Translations under genes and position numbers: made by a program
Shown: positions 9,954 through 21,819 of the stretch, one piece after another
Layout of the letters: each line of letters opens with the position of its first letter
Numbering within the stretch: position 1 is the stretch's first letter
Assembly: GCA_033002965.1 (NCBI GenBank)
Contig: JAURVB010013239.1
Coordinates: 48,770 to 112,769, forward strand
Direction: 5' to 3'
Length of the DNA stretch: 64,000 nt
From: Piper betle
Taxonomy: Eukaryota; Streptophyta; Magnoliopsida; Piperales; Piperaceae
Notes under the pieces: model-generated
Database searches by the model: none
Seen by the model: only the letters and a program-made list of their open reading frames with translations
What the model was told of the DNA's origin: nothing

Positions 9954-11789
9954 TTAGTTAGAGTTTAGTAGGGCCAGAACTTGAGGAACAAGATATAGCC
10001 ACAATGGAAATTAGCAGAATAGAGAAGAGTTAGGAAAAGTGAGGTTATTTGGATGAGATGGCATAGGATCCAACTTCACAGCTCTCTTGCAATTAGTGTT
10101 TTGACCTAACACCCTTGGGTCAGATGAATATTGCAAGATAACCCCATCAGGCACTCTTAGTGACAGTCTCATAGGGATGCGCATGGACAGAATCAGGGAA
10201 TATGACAGTATGACCTCCAGATGGGATGGTCACAATGATCAGATTGTGCAGATTACATGATAGTATATCCATGGGCCACAACTAGCATGCAATGTTTAGA
10301 TGGTTAGTAGATGATCACGTGCGTACTTTAACCCATTTTGCGATGGGCCACTAGGCGATAGGAGTTTGACCTATACTAGTATTGGGCATAGATAGAGCGT
10401 TAGTGAGGAAGGGTTTTTCAGAAGGACAGTAATTCCCTTGTGTTTCGCCAGCACGATTAAGTTCTCACCTTGAGACATAGGATTGAGCCTTGCCCTGAGT
10501 ATAGAGGTACTTTTATGGTACTGATTAGGGTTTACGGTGCAGGTAGATGTTGTAGACCGATCTTTCGATGAGGATTTCACCCCAGGCCATGTTGACTAGA
10601 AAGCAATACCAATGTATGCTCATCTTGATTGATAACCTTGCTTGAGAGTCTACCACAACGGTAGTAGTCATGTGAGTCAAGATTAGTACTACAAATCGGT
10701 ACGGGACGGCAGGTCACACACCACTGAAGAGCGGATGAGACACGTGTCAAACCTCACTATGAGTCCCCGTAGACTTGAGGGGAGATAGTGGTTCTTTGGG
10801 TTGTTTGCACCCCACCCGTTTAGAAGTGCGTGACTAGTATAGTATCGAGAAACACATGCCTACTATTAGCTGATTGAACTAGAGCCACATAAGAGCCATT
10901 TCTGAGATTCGTGATCGATTGACTGTTCCACAGCCTGATCACCTGTGGCATAGTGAATCGTGGTGATCTTAGAGACAAGTTCATAGACCTACTGATATTT
11001 TGGTCACCCAGTACGCTACATAGGGATTTCATCTTCCTTGCCATTTGTATGATACCTAGACCTTACCATAGACCAGAGTGACACACCTATGTAGCGGGTT
11101 TTTCTTAACCTAGTGGATCCCCCCATTTACCTGGTGTCAGACACCACATGTGAGAATGAGATACCACCCATTGAGAGTTCTTGAGCAGTGTGACTAGATT
11201 TCCACGAGATTCAGCCTCCCTTCCTATAACCTAGAGATGTCAGACATAGTAGAGTTTTCACTTGAGGATTCCCACTCACCCCTTTGTATGTATCAGTTCT
11301 ACCATCAGTTTATCCAGAGGATTGAGATGAGTATACATTGACCAGAGCGCAGTGCACATGCCACAGACCAGATGCAGACTCCACAGTCCCATGTAGAGTA
11401 TGTTATCATACTCCTTGAGACATGCTGTGTATGTACAGGTGTTCTCGCTTCCTTTCAGCGGTAGTTAGTAGTTGTATAGATAGTCACTTGAGCTATAGTA
11501 TGCAATAGAGTCATAGCAGCTATCCTTGTTCTCTTATAGAACAGAATGAGATACTTGACTCAGGACTGAGTCAATTAGGACCCAGTGAGCAGTCCAGTTC
11601 CTTATACAAGGACACTTGAGAGTTAGATTTAGACTGGCGATAGTGAGCCGTGCAGCTCATTAGCCTATACACTCATACCTAACAGGAGACTCATAGCACA
11701 CCATAGTATGGTTGTAGGATTTAGGATTGAGTTTCCTGAGGGTATATGTAGATGACTTTCATAGATGAGGATTAGAGGGACATGGGTAG
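9954..11789 (+). other. A' interior, non-coding
   Basis: No ORF over 75 codons resembles a known protein. Blocks such as 10690-11100 closely match 40773-41100 and 49990-50300, so this is conserved element sequence rather than unique DNA. Confidence 0.7.
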
Positions 11790-12091
11790 TTAGGAAGTAA
11801 TGGGTACATTGTTAAATTTTAGCTATGCATTCTATCTTCAAATAGATGGATAGTTAGAATGGACCATCCAAATACTAGAAGATTTGCTTAGATCATGTGT
11901 TTTGGATTAGCAAGGTAGTGAGGAAGACCATTAACCTTTTAGAGATTGCTTACAATAATAAATTTCAGTCTACTATAGGTACGACACCCTTTAAAGCACT
12001 TATAGAAGACCATGTAGATCACCAACATGTTGTTTAAATACTAGAGACCCAATGCTATTTAGACCAGAGCTGAATGAGGAAACTATCAAGG
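11790..12091 (+). pseudogene. G1 integrase core remnant
   Basis: With stops and shifts this reads as the end of a Ty3/gypsy integrase catalytic core and what follows: QIDG near 11845, TIQILEDLLRSCVLD near 11865-11910, then a YNNKFQS-like piece in another frame, RPCRSPTC near 12010, and RDPMLFRPELNEE near 12045-12080. It continues G1 from the RNase H cut at 5415 after deletion of intervening pol sequence. Element D begins at 12092. Confidence 0.8.
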
Positions 12092-12825
12092 TAGTATACC
12101 TCTTACTCGTCTTAAATCTAATTAGCCACTTCCTTACCCACCTAGGAGAAAAATACTGAGGAGTTTCTATCTGTTTACTTAAATCCTTAATTGACTAAGT
12201 AACTAAAGCTCTTAACATATCTACACAATCTAGGAAACCTCCTCTACAAAATCATTGTGAACATGTTTTGCTCCACCTAGATTAATCTACCAATTAACAT
12301 TAAGTGTTTAGCCTCGCATTAATTATTATTTTATCATAACAGACACCTTGCTTGTGATATGAACTTGGTTTACATGTGACCATGTCCAACTTGTTCAGCA
12401 TAGCTTTTGCTCTTTTGTCCATTTACTTATTAACTTGTTTTCTTATTTAGAACAATCAAACTGTGAACAAAGTCTTATAGATCTTGTTTCCGTTAAACTA
12501 ATATATATATATATATATGATATCATAGTTTTATTATTCCTAATGGACCCTGAATTTAGTTATAACTAATTTTCACAAAGAAATTCGTTGTCCATGTATC
12601 CCATTTTGGGTTTTCGAGGCTTTACTATCAACTTATAAAAATTATAACTCACACTACAATATTCTAATTAATGTGATTCTTGATTCATTAGATTCCTTGG
12701 AGAGTCTAGTTTTATTCCTCCATATTTTAGAATTTTTTGATTTCTATTATTGTAGTTATGGATTTTTAAACATGAGGTACTCAATTTGTCTAGATTTCAA
12801 AGCATAAGGTTTTTATTGGGTCTTA
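12092..12825 (-). mobile_element. 3' LTR of D, truncated
   Basis: Holds the first 0.73 kb of the LTR in minus orientation. Its homology to the right LTR begins at GTATACC (12094 against 15828). The outer 2.4 kb of LTR is missing, so the G1 junction here may be a deletion point. Confidence 0.7.
12502..12519. repeat. (TA)n microsatellite
   Basis: Short TA run in the left D LTR, at the position equivalent to the (TA)20 tract of the right LTR where element M inserted. Confidence 0.85.
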
Positions 12826-12857
12826 TCTTTACCCCCTTAAAGTAAATTTCATCCTTA
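12826..12857 (-). other. PPT and pre-PPT box of D
   Basis: On the minus strand TTAAGGATGAAATTT is followed by TTTAAGGGGGTAAAGA, matching the GAGGACGAAATTT-TAAGG arrangement of the gag-only elements. Confidence 0.65.
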
Positions 12858-13374
12858 AATTTGTTTCACAAAATCTGTAACACAAATATTACAAAATTGT
12901 TTGAATTGTCTCCTTGGAGCAGCTATAGGTATCAAAGTAATCTTACTTGAAGGTTTGGTAGAATCTCCTGATTCCATCGAAAGTGGTGAGCTTGATAACC
13001 ATCTATGGAATTACTCCGTTATCATGTCTTCACCACTTAAATTCATCTCACAAATTATTGTAGCAGATGAAAACACTATTGAAAACCCACAACTACGTAG
13101 TGGTATTATTATCTTCAGGAGTATTTGTACCTAATGGGTCCTAAATAATTCCTTTCCTTGTTCCATCAAAAGGATTTATCGACACATCCAACATTACCAT
13201 TGATCCAAATGTTCGTTTGAATCATATACACCAAGACAACTAAAAGGGACAATTATTTGTGGTCAACATTAGTTAGAGACTTATTAATCTATCTTATGAG
13301 TGATGTGGAATTCACAGGTTATTTTAACCAAGTAGACTTTTAATTCAGTTTAACTTAGAAAAGAAAGTGTTTGT
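12858..13374 (-). other. Interior of D, non-coding
   Basis: About 0.5 kb between PPT and PBS. The longest ORF (12901-13134, plus strand) runs against the element and resembles nothing I recognise. There is no gag motif. Confidence 0.6.
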
Positions 13375-13386
13375 GCTCTGATACCA
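13375..13386 (-). other. Primer-binding site of D
   Basis: On the minus strand, TGGTATCAGAGC lies three bases after the LTR end at 13390. Initiator tRNA-Met type. Confidence 0.8.
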
Positions 13387-13389
13387 ACT

Positions 13390-16281
13390 TATAACAACCC
13401 CAATTTTTTAACATGTATAATGCCTTAATCAAGATCATTATTAGCATCATCTATTAACACACATGCATAAACATAAACAATAAACACAATAGACTATTTC
13501 TATTTATTCGATCAACACTTGCATCGATATAAAACCAAATTAAAAATTCATACCTACTTTGAGCACCTCTCAGTAAAAGTCTATTATCCTACTATATTAA
13601 AAATGTAAATAATAGAAATAAAATCTTAATTGCTTAGTCTTTTGATCCCTTCGATCTAAAAGTTTCTTGTACATATGTACAAAACAAACTTTGTTCGCTT
13701 AGTAACTTGCTAACAAGGCATTGAGTCCACTGCTTACAAATGTAACACACATAATAAGAAAATATGTTTAAACTACATTCAATTAAACACAATAGAAAAT
13801 TGCATTAATGTCATTCATACATAGCTAACCTAAACATAGCATTCATAAATTGAACATAACTTAACTTTAACCAACTAAATAATCTAGTAGCATAAACTAA
13901 TACTTAATTTGACATTAGCATAGTATATTATCATTTATAATATTGTAACATAACATAGTGGCTAAACAGTTAACTACTAATTATTTGATTTCCTTGTGAA
14001 ACCATTTGTTTGCTAACTTCGATAGAAAAAATTGAATACATGTCAACTAGTCCTTGTGACTTAGCCTATATTAGATTATTTAGTTACTTATTGCGATATA
14101 TCTATTAGAAAACAAATAGAGTAGCCCTTTCAACGTAGCCTACATTCATTTCGAAACTATTAACTACCCATGTGGTCTAATTATTTGAAAACTAAAATAA
14201 CATCAAAAAGAAGTTTGGTCCTTTTGACTATTTTCGAGCATAGCATCATAACCTGTACATCTGGATCCCACTGAAAAACTACTAATGATCACTAGTATTG
14301 TCAAGACAATAGCCGTTGGTTAATGATTCCGGTCCTTGCCTAAGGAGGATGCCCTAGAACCACATTTTATTTGAAAACTACTTCAAAACTTAGTTGCTAA
14401 GTCTCCATCTTGTGCTTTCACATAACACCATAGTTAAAAATTATTGTTGTATTATCACATTATTACTTATCTTACATAGCATAATATGACATAACATGAT
14501 AACATGTTGAAAACATCAAATATTTGATTAGTCTATCTAATAACGTATCACCATAGAGGATCTTAAAATGCCCAAAATATGAACAAACATGGGTCCAGAT
14601 AATCGCCTGATCTACGTTTTGACGTCACTCAATGGCTTTCCTACATTAAACAATAATATACAACTATATTAACACCCATAGTAGTTTACCTATGCTTACA
14701 TGATATGACATGGCATGACATGTATATGACGCTCATACAACATACGAATAACACTTATAACAAGCATGCAATGACATACAATCATCATTAAGTGGTTGAC
14801 TAATCATCAACATAGCATACTTGAAGCATAACATCAATAAAACATAAAATTAGGATTTTTAGACCCCCAAGTTTTAAAATTCATATATCTAAACTACCTA
14901 ACAAAATCCTTTGAAGTTTAATAAATAGAAGCTAGAGATCATGATGGTCATGTGCAAAAAGATTCGCTTGAATCTGATATATATGGCAAAAGTTATAACC
15001 GTTCAAAGATAGGTGCGGGCTCAACACCCCAGCTTTGTGAGCTCCAGCGCTCTGCCAAACCTTCAAATTTATTTTTGCCAGTGCTGTAGTGCTCAAAGTT
15101 AGAGCTGTGTTGCTGCGGTGAAGTTCTAACTTGTTTTTATTTTTTCTCATCTAAATTTTATTCGATTTGGGTGAAACAAAATATGGGTTTTTAATCTTCC
15201 GGAGCACAAAATTGTGGGTGATAGTAGGTTTTCAAGCCATTATCATTTATTTACTTTCTCATAGTTTTTCTTAGGTGGGTAAACAACATATAATTCATAA
15301 ACTTGTTCTTAAACATACAACAAGTCATGCTAAAAATCCTAATTCATTGTTTTTTCTTTTGATTTGCTTGATTATCATAATAACCTCTTGTCTAAACATC
15401 AAAACATGGTATAAAATTCAATCATGAATCATGTTCTTAATTTCTAATAACAATCCTATGTAATTATTTCATGAAACTTAAATAAAAACATGATTTTGCA
15501 GGTAATTTGCATAATTTAATTCAACAAGTAATAAAATATGATGATTCATGATATGCACGTATGAACTCCATGGAATTAAAGATCTAGGTTTTAATTATTA
15601 ACCATTAACCTTGTTGAATTTCTCTAGAACTCAAGCCCAAGCACTTCCTTCTTGCAAACTTGACGAAAACATGATGCAAACTTGTCAATTCTTTATGAAA
15701 GAATGGTTGGAAGTCATTTGCTCCACAAGGTGGCAAGGGAAGAGAGTGGGAGAGGTATTGAAGTCACAACAAGAGTGGGAGAAAGATTTGTCATTGAATA
15801 GGAAGAGGAACCCTCTCTATGACGTCATTGTATACCTTTTACCCATTTTAGATCCAATTACCCACTTCTTTACTTGCATAGGAGAAAAATACTAAGGAAT
15901 TTCTACCCATTTACTTACACCATTGACCATCTAAGCAACTAATACTCCTAACATATCTATACAATCTACAAAATCTCCTCTAAGACAAACATAGACTGTG
16001 TCTTTGACCCATGGGCACAATTTAGGTAAAAGATCAAAATGAATATGTTTGGCTCCACTTAGATTAACCTACTGGTTAACATTAAGTGTTTAGCCCTGCG
16101 TTAATTCTTATTTTATCTTAAGGGACACCTTGTTATTGATATGAGCTTAATTCACATGTGATTGTGCCAAACTTGTTCACCATATCTTTTCCCTCTTACC
16201 GGTTTACTTATTAACTTCTTTCCTTATTTAAAACGATCAAATCTCTATGAAAAAAGTATTTTACATCTTATTTTCATTAAG

Positions 16282-16322
<41 letters not shown>
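13390..16322 (-). mobile_element. 5' LTR of D, main part
   Basis: 2.9 kb of AT-rich LTR. The end at 13390 reads GTTATA on the minus strand where GTTACA would be expected, a CA to TA change. It is interrupted at 16322 by element M and resumes at 37365-37664. ORFs at 14932-15150 and 15611-15895 are short and match nothing I know. Confidence 0.7.
16283..16322. repeat. (TA)20 microsatellite, insertion site of M
   Basis: An uninterrupted TA run; a shorter TA run resumes at 37365-37379 on the other side of M. Confidence 0.95.
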
Positions 16323-16325
<3 letters not shown>

Positions 16326-16367
16326 TTGATACAGTGCGCTACTTACCTTTTGCAGTGCAGGTAGCAC

Positions 16368-16413
16368 ATTGGATTGATGGCCGTTGGATTAAAATCCAAT
16401 GGCCATCAATCAA
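16368..16413. repeat. Subterminal hairpin of M
   Basis: A 46-base near-perfect palindrome. ATTGATGGCC-TTGGATT-type arms of about 22 bases pair with two mismatches around AA. Confidence 0.8.
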
Positions 16414-16457
16414 TTCCCATTTTTTTCACCCCTTCCCACCATTTCTCAAAATTTTCA

Positions 16458-16576
16458 ACCCCCCCCCCCCCCCATTTCTCCCTCCGGTACCCCCGCCCCC
16501 ACCGCTGACCTTCCCAACCGGTCACCCCCCCACCCCCGGCCCTCCCCGCAACCGCGGCCCCCTCCGCGTTCCCCAC
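16458..16576. other. C-rich left arm of M
   Basis: A homopolymer C run followed by a C-rich stretch; it continues at 35085-35230 beyond the gag-only element. A G-rich counterpart lies at 36975-37260. ORFs here reflect composition. Confidence 0.6.
16572..16576. repeat. TSD (CCCAC), left copy
   Basis: Partner is 35085-35089, flanking the gag-only element. Confidence 0.85.
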
Positions 16577-17263
16577 TATAAAACCCGTGACTCCAGTCAG
16601 GGTTTTACGTTACCGAACAAGTCGGTTCAACCGTTGGTTCGAGTCGAGTTAGTGCCATTTGGATGTTGTTGTGTTTTTTTTATTTTATGGAATTTTTCCA
16701 TATTTTTCTAGATTTTTTTAGAATTTATTACGAACTAGTTATTATTTTGACTCGAGTAGGAATCGAGTCAATACTTAATTACGAAACTACCATTGGAGTA
16801 TTACACTTCCTTTCCTGACACCTTCCTCACCCCAAACCCTTGCCGCCGCCGCACTGCCGCCGAGCAATGCCGCCATGCCCCGTCGTGCAGTCGCCGTGCT
16901 GCCACGACCCACCCCGGCCACCATCTCGCCGCCACGACGCCGGAATCGCCCCACAAGCTGTGGTGCCCTCCCTCATCGATTCGCCGATGTCCGGCCCGCA
17001 CCGCCACTACTGTGACCCCAACGACCAACCCCTCGCCGTCTTCGACGTTTCCCCATCATCCCAACTGCCGTCGAGGCTGGCCGCAGCCCTGATCGGTGCA
17101 CGCTGCCGCCGCCACCCATTTTCGACGCCCCCGCCGACAGCCATCGCCGCCCCGGCTGCCTTGTTTGACACCACCATTGGACCAAGCTCGTCGAGCTAGT
17201 GCCGATAAACCCCTTGATTGCCCCGTCCCAAAACATTGCCGGGAAACCACCGGAATCCGCCGA

Positions 17264-17350
17264 AAAACTGCCGACATTCACCAGAAAACTGCCGACATTC
17301 GCCAGAAAACTGCCGACATTCGCCAGAAAACTGCCGACATTCGCCGAAAA
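17264..17350 (+). repeat. 21-bp tandem repeat in LTR
   Basis: Four units of AAAACTGCCGACATTCGCCAG; not expanded in the solo LTR, where the region near 965-1000 has only related single units. Confidence 0.8.
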
Positions 17351-17638
17351 ACCGTCGAAACCGCCGGAAAATTGGATTCATGGGAAATTCGCCGGATCAT
17401 CCACCGAATGCACCCGGTCCAATCTAATCGGACTTCGGATGCCGCTGGGTGCCGAATTTGAGTTTCGAGCCACGAAATGGAAACCCTAGCCGTCGCCGAT
17501 TTTCGACGACGCGAGGTATAATTTATTTTAACTTAATTATTTGAAAGTATTGATTATTAGAATTCCATATTAGGATTGGTAAATTGTGTGTTATAATAAT
17601 ATATATAAATGTAGATTTGATTAAGGAAAAAATATGAA

Positions 17639-17643
17639 ATTTG
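17639..17643. repeat. TSD (ATTTG), left copy, of the TRIM array
   Basis: Exact partner at 30028-30032. The unoccupied sequence GAAATTTGTTTGATTG is seen in the solo LTR near 1280. Confidence 0.9.
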
Positions 17644-19384
17644 TGTAACAACCCAGCCCAAAGTGCAACGTAATGGGCTAAGTCATTTCTTTAAAATGGG
17701 TACCCCGAAAGTTAAAGATCTATAGTCCATTCCCACTTATAAACAGGATCTTCTCCCAGTAGGTATTAGATGTGAGACTAAGTTGAGGGATCTCACAATC
17801 CACCCACCTTAGGAAATTTCGTCCCCGAAATGCCTATTCTTGGCCCGTTGCTAGCCCCAGCCCACGACCTTTCTGGCCCGTAATCGGCAGCCTAGCCAAC
17901 GTTTCTAATCAAGCCCACTATCTAACACGGAACCAGGTCGGCTCTGATACCATTTGTAACAACCCAGCCCAAGGTGCAACGTAATGGACTAAGTCATTTC
18001 TTTAAAATGGGTACCCCGAAAGTTAAAGATCTATAGTCCATTCCCACTTATAAACAGGATCATCTCCCAGTAGGTATTAGATGTGGGACTAAGTTGAGGG
18101 ATCTCACAATCCACCCACCTTAGGGAATTTCGTCCCCGAAATGCCTATTCTTGGCCCGTTGCACCTTAGGGAATTTCGTCCACTGAAATTATTTCTAACG
18201 ACCCAGCCCAAAGTGCAACGTAATGGGCTAAGTCATTTCTTTAAAATGGGTACCCAAGAAGTTAAAGATCTATAGTCCATTCCCACTTATAAACTAGATC
18301 TTCTCCCAGTAGGTGTTAGATGTGGAACTAAGTTGAGGGATCTCACAATCCACCCACCTTAGGGAATTTCGTCCCCGAAATGCCTATTCTTGGCCCGTTG
18401 CTAGCCCCAACACACAACCTTTCTAGCCCGTGACCGGTAGCCTAGCCAACGTTTCTAATCTAGACCACCATCTAACACGGAACCAGGTCGGCTCTGATAC
18501 CATTTGTAACGACCCAGCCCAAAGTGTAACGTAATGGGCAAAGTCATTTCTTTAAAGTGGGTACCCCGGAAGTTAAAGATCTATAGTCCATTCCACTGTA
18601 AACAGGATCTTCTCCCAGTAGGTATTATATGTGGGACTAAGTTGAGGGATCTCACAATCCACCCACCTTAGGGAATTTCGTCCCTGAAATGCCTATTTTT
18701 GGCCCGTTGCTAGCCCCAGCCCACGACCTTTCTTGCCCGTGACCGGAAGCCTAGCCAACGTTTCTAATCCAGCCCACTATCCAACACGGAACCAGGTCGG
18801 CTCTGATACCATTTGTAACGACCCAGCCCAAAGTGCAACGTAATGGGCTAAGTCATTTCTTTAAAATGGGTACCCCGGAAGTTAAAGATCTATAGTCCAT
18901 TCCCACTTATAAACAGGATCTTCTCCCAGTAGGTATTAGATGTGGGACTAAGTTGAGGGATCTCACAATCCACCCACCATAGGGAATTTCATCCCCGAAA
19001 TGCCTATTCTTGGCCACGTTGCTAGCCCCAGCCCACGACCTTTCCTAGCCCGTGACCGGCAGCCTAGCCAACGTTTCTAATCCAGCCCACTATCTAACAC
19101 GGAACCAGGACGGCTCTGATACCATTTGTAACGACCCGGCCCGAAGTGCAACGTAATGGGCTAAGTCATTTCTTTAAAATGGGTACCCCAGAAGTTAAAG
19201 ATCTCTAGTCCATTCCCACTTATAAACAAGATCTTCTCCCAGTTGGTATTAGATGTGGGACTAAGTTGAGGGATCTCACAATCCACCCACCTTAGGGAAT
19301 TTCGTCCCTGAAATGCCTATTCTTGGCCCATTGCTAGCCCCAGCCCACAACCTTTCTGGCCGTGCCCGGCAGGCCTAGACAACG

Positions 19385-19647
19385 TTCATAATCCATCCCG
19401 GAAGTTAAAGATCTATAGTCCATTCCCACTTATAAACAGGATCTTCTCCCAGTAGGTATTAGATGTGGGACTAAGTTGAGGGATCTCACAATCCACCCAC
19501 CTTAGGGAATTTCCGTCCCGAAATGCCTATTCTTGGCCCGTTGCTAGCCCCAGCCCACGACCTTTCTGGCCCGTGACCGGCAGCCTAGCCAACGTTTCTA
19601 ATCCAGCCCACCATCTAACACGGAACCAGGTCGGCTCTGATACCATT
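19385..19647 (-). repeat. Truncated TRIM unit, copy 1
   Basis: The unit starting at 19127 runs into CATCCCGGAAGTTAAAG, skipping the PBS side of the interior and about 60 bp of the next LTR, so spacing to the next full LTR is about 521 bp rather than 622. The same junction recurs near 23090, 25483 and 28184. Confidence 0.75.
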
Positions 19648-20582
19648 TGTAACGACCCAGCCCAAAGTGCAACGTAATGGGCTAAGTCATTTCCTTAAAA
19701 TGGGTACCCCGAAAGTTAAAGATCTCTAGTCCATTCCCACTTATAAACAGGATCTTCTCCCAGTAGGTATTAGATGTGGGACTAAGTTGAGGGATCTCAC
19801 AATCCACCCACCTTAGGGAATTGCGTCCCCGAAATGCCTATTCTTGGCCCGTTGCTAGCCCCAGCCCACGACCTTTCTGGCCCGTGACCGGAAGCCTAGC
19901 CAACGTTTCATAATCCAGCCCACCATCTAACACGGAACTAAGTCGGCTCTGATACCATTTGTAACGACCCAGCCCAAAGTGCAACGTAATGGGCTAAGTC
20001 ATTTCTTTAAAATGGGTACCCCGAGAAGTTAAAGATCTCTAGTCCATTCCCACTTATAAATAGGATCTTCTCCCAGTAGGTATTAGATGTGGGACTAAGT
20101 TGAGGGATCTCACAATCTACCCACCTTAGGGAATTTCGTCCCTGAAATGCCTATTTTTGGCCCGTTGCTAGCCCCAGCCCACGACCTTTCTGGCCCGTGA
20201 CCGGCAGCCTAGCCAACGTTCATAATCCAGCCCACCATCTAACACGGAACTAAGTCGGCTCTGATACCATTTGTAACGACCCAGCCCAAAGTGCAATGTA
20301 ATGGGCTAAGTCATTTCTTTAAAATGGGTACCCCAGAAGTTAAAGATCTCTAGTCCATTCCCACTTATAAACAGGATCTTCTCCCAGTAGGTATTAGATG
20401 TGGGACTAAGGTGAGGGATCTCACAATCCACCCACCTTAGGGAATTTCGTCCCTGAAATGCCTATTTTTGGCCCGTTGCTAGCCCCAGCCCACGACCTTT
20501 CTGGCCCGTGACCGGCAGCCTAGCCAATGTTTCTAATCCAGCCCACCATCTAACACGGAACCAGGTCGGCTCTGATACCATT

Positions 20583-20736
20583 TGTAACGACCCAGCCCAA
20601 AGTGCAACGTAATGGGCTAAGTCATTTCTTTAAAATGGGTACCCCGAAAGTTAAAGATCTATAGTCCATTCCCACTTATAAACAGGATCTTCTCCCAGTA
20701 GGTATTAAATGTGGGACTAAGTTGAGGGATCTCACA
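20583..20736 (-). mobile_element. Representative TRIM LTR
   Basis: Typical 154-bp LTR of the array. It opens TGTAACGACCC on the plus strand and closes GGGATCTCACA. Confidence 0.85.
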
Positions 20737-20892
20737 ATCCACCCACCTTAGGGAATTTCGTCCCGAAATGCCTATTCTTGGCCCGTTGCTAGCCCCAGCC
20801 CACGACCTTTCTGGCCCGTGACCGGCAGCCTAGCCAACGTTTCTAATCCATCCCACCATCTAACACGGAACCAGGTCGGCTCTGATACCATT
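20737..20892 (-). mobile_element. Representative TRIM interior
   Basis: 156 bases between LTRs. On the minus strand PBS TGGTATCAGAGCC is 20890-20878; the purine-rich tract and pre-PPT box lie at 20737-20765. Non-coding. Confidence 0.8.
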
Positions 20893-21819
20893 TGTAACGA
20901 CCCAGCCCAAAGTGCAACGTAATGGGCTAAGTCATTTCTTTAAAATGGGTACCCCGGAAGTTAAAGATCTATAGTCCATTCCCACTTATAAACAGGATCT
21001 TCTCCCAGTAGGTATTAGATGTGGGACTAAGTTGAGGGATCTCACAATCCACCCACCTTAGGGAATTTCGCCCCTGAAATGCCTATTCTTGGCCCGTTGC
21101 TAGCCCCAGCCCACGACCTTTCTGGCCCGTGACCGGTAGCCTAGCCAACGTTCATAATCCAGCCCACCATCTAACACGGAACCAGGTCGGCTCTGATACC
21201 ATTTGTAACGACCCAGCCCAAAGTGCAACGTAATGGGCTAAGTCATTTCTTTAAAATGGGTACCCCAGAAGTTAAAGATCTCTAGTCCATTCCCACTTAT
21301 AAACAGGATCTTCTCCCAGTAGGTATTAGATGTGGGACTAAGTTGAGGGATCTCACAATCCACCCACCTTAGGGAATTTCGTCCCCGAAATGCCTATCTT
21401 GGCCCGTTGCTAGCCCCAGCCCACGACCTTTCTGGCCTGTGACCGGCAGCCTAGCCAACGTTTCTAATCCAGACCCACCATCTAACACGGAACCAGGTCG
21501 GCTCTGATACCATTTGTAACGACCCAGCCCAAAGTGCTAACGTAATGGGCTAAGTCATTTCTTTAAAATGGGTACCCCGAAAGTTAAAGATCTATAGTCC
21601 ATTCCCACTTATAAACAGGATCTTCTCCCAGTTGGTATTAGATGTGGGACTAAGTTGAGGGATCTCACAATCCACCCACCTTAGGAATTTCGTCCCCGAA
21701 ATGCACTATTCGTGGCCCGTTGCTAGCCCCAGCCCACGACCTTCTGGCCCGTGACCGGTAGCCTAGCCAACGTTTCTAATCTAGCACCACCATCTAACAC
21801 GGAACCAGGTCGGCTCTGA

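Larger units (their letters stand above)
5416..11789 (+). mobile_element. Element A': large non-coding LTR retroelement (LARD-like), 3' LTR lost
   Basis: It has a 5' LTR (5416-8536), a PBS (8541-8554) and about 3.2 kb of interior with no recognisable gag or pol. The interior aligns in blocks with the family-B interiors at 47688-51121 and 40773-42361, including stretches near 9010-9310 and 10690-11100. It breaks off near 11789, inside a segment equivalent to 41800, and is followed directly by G1 integrase sequence, so the last part of the interior and the 3' LTR are deleted. No second TSD remains to test. Homologous interiors in separate copies imply a retrotransposed non-autonomous lineage; that it uses G1-like enzymes is inference. 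Confidence 0.75.
16577..17643 (+). mobile_element. 5' LTR, first part
   Basis: Aligns with the solo LTR from its start to the AT-rich stretch after the GC block. About 245 bp present in the solo LTR is missing near 16650. Continues at 30033 beyond the TRIM array. Confidence 0.85.

Noticed and set aside
12901..13134. Gene in the D interior
   Set aside because: 77 codons on the strand opposite to the element, no recognised motif, in an AT-rich non-coding interior.
15611..15895. Host exon
   Set aside because: It lies in the D LTR, is 94 codons with no recognisable domain, and has no supporting splice context.
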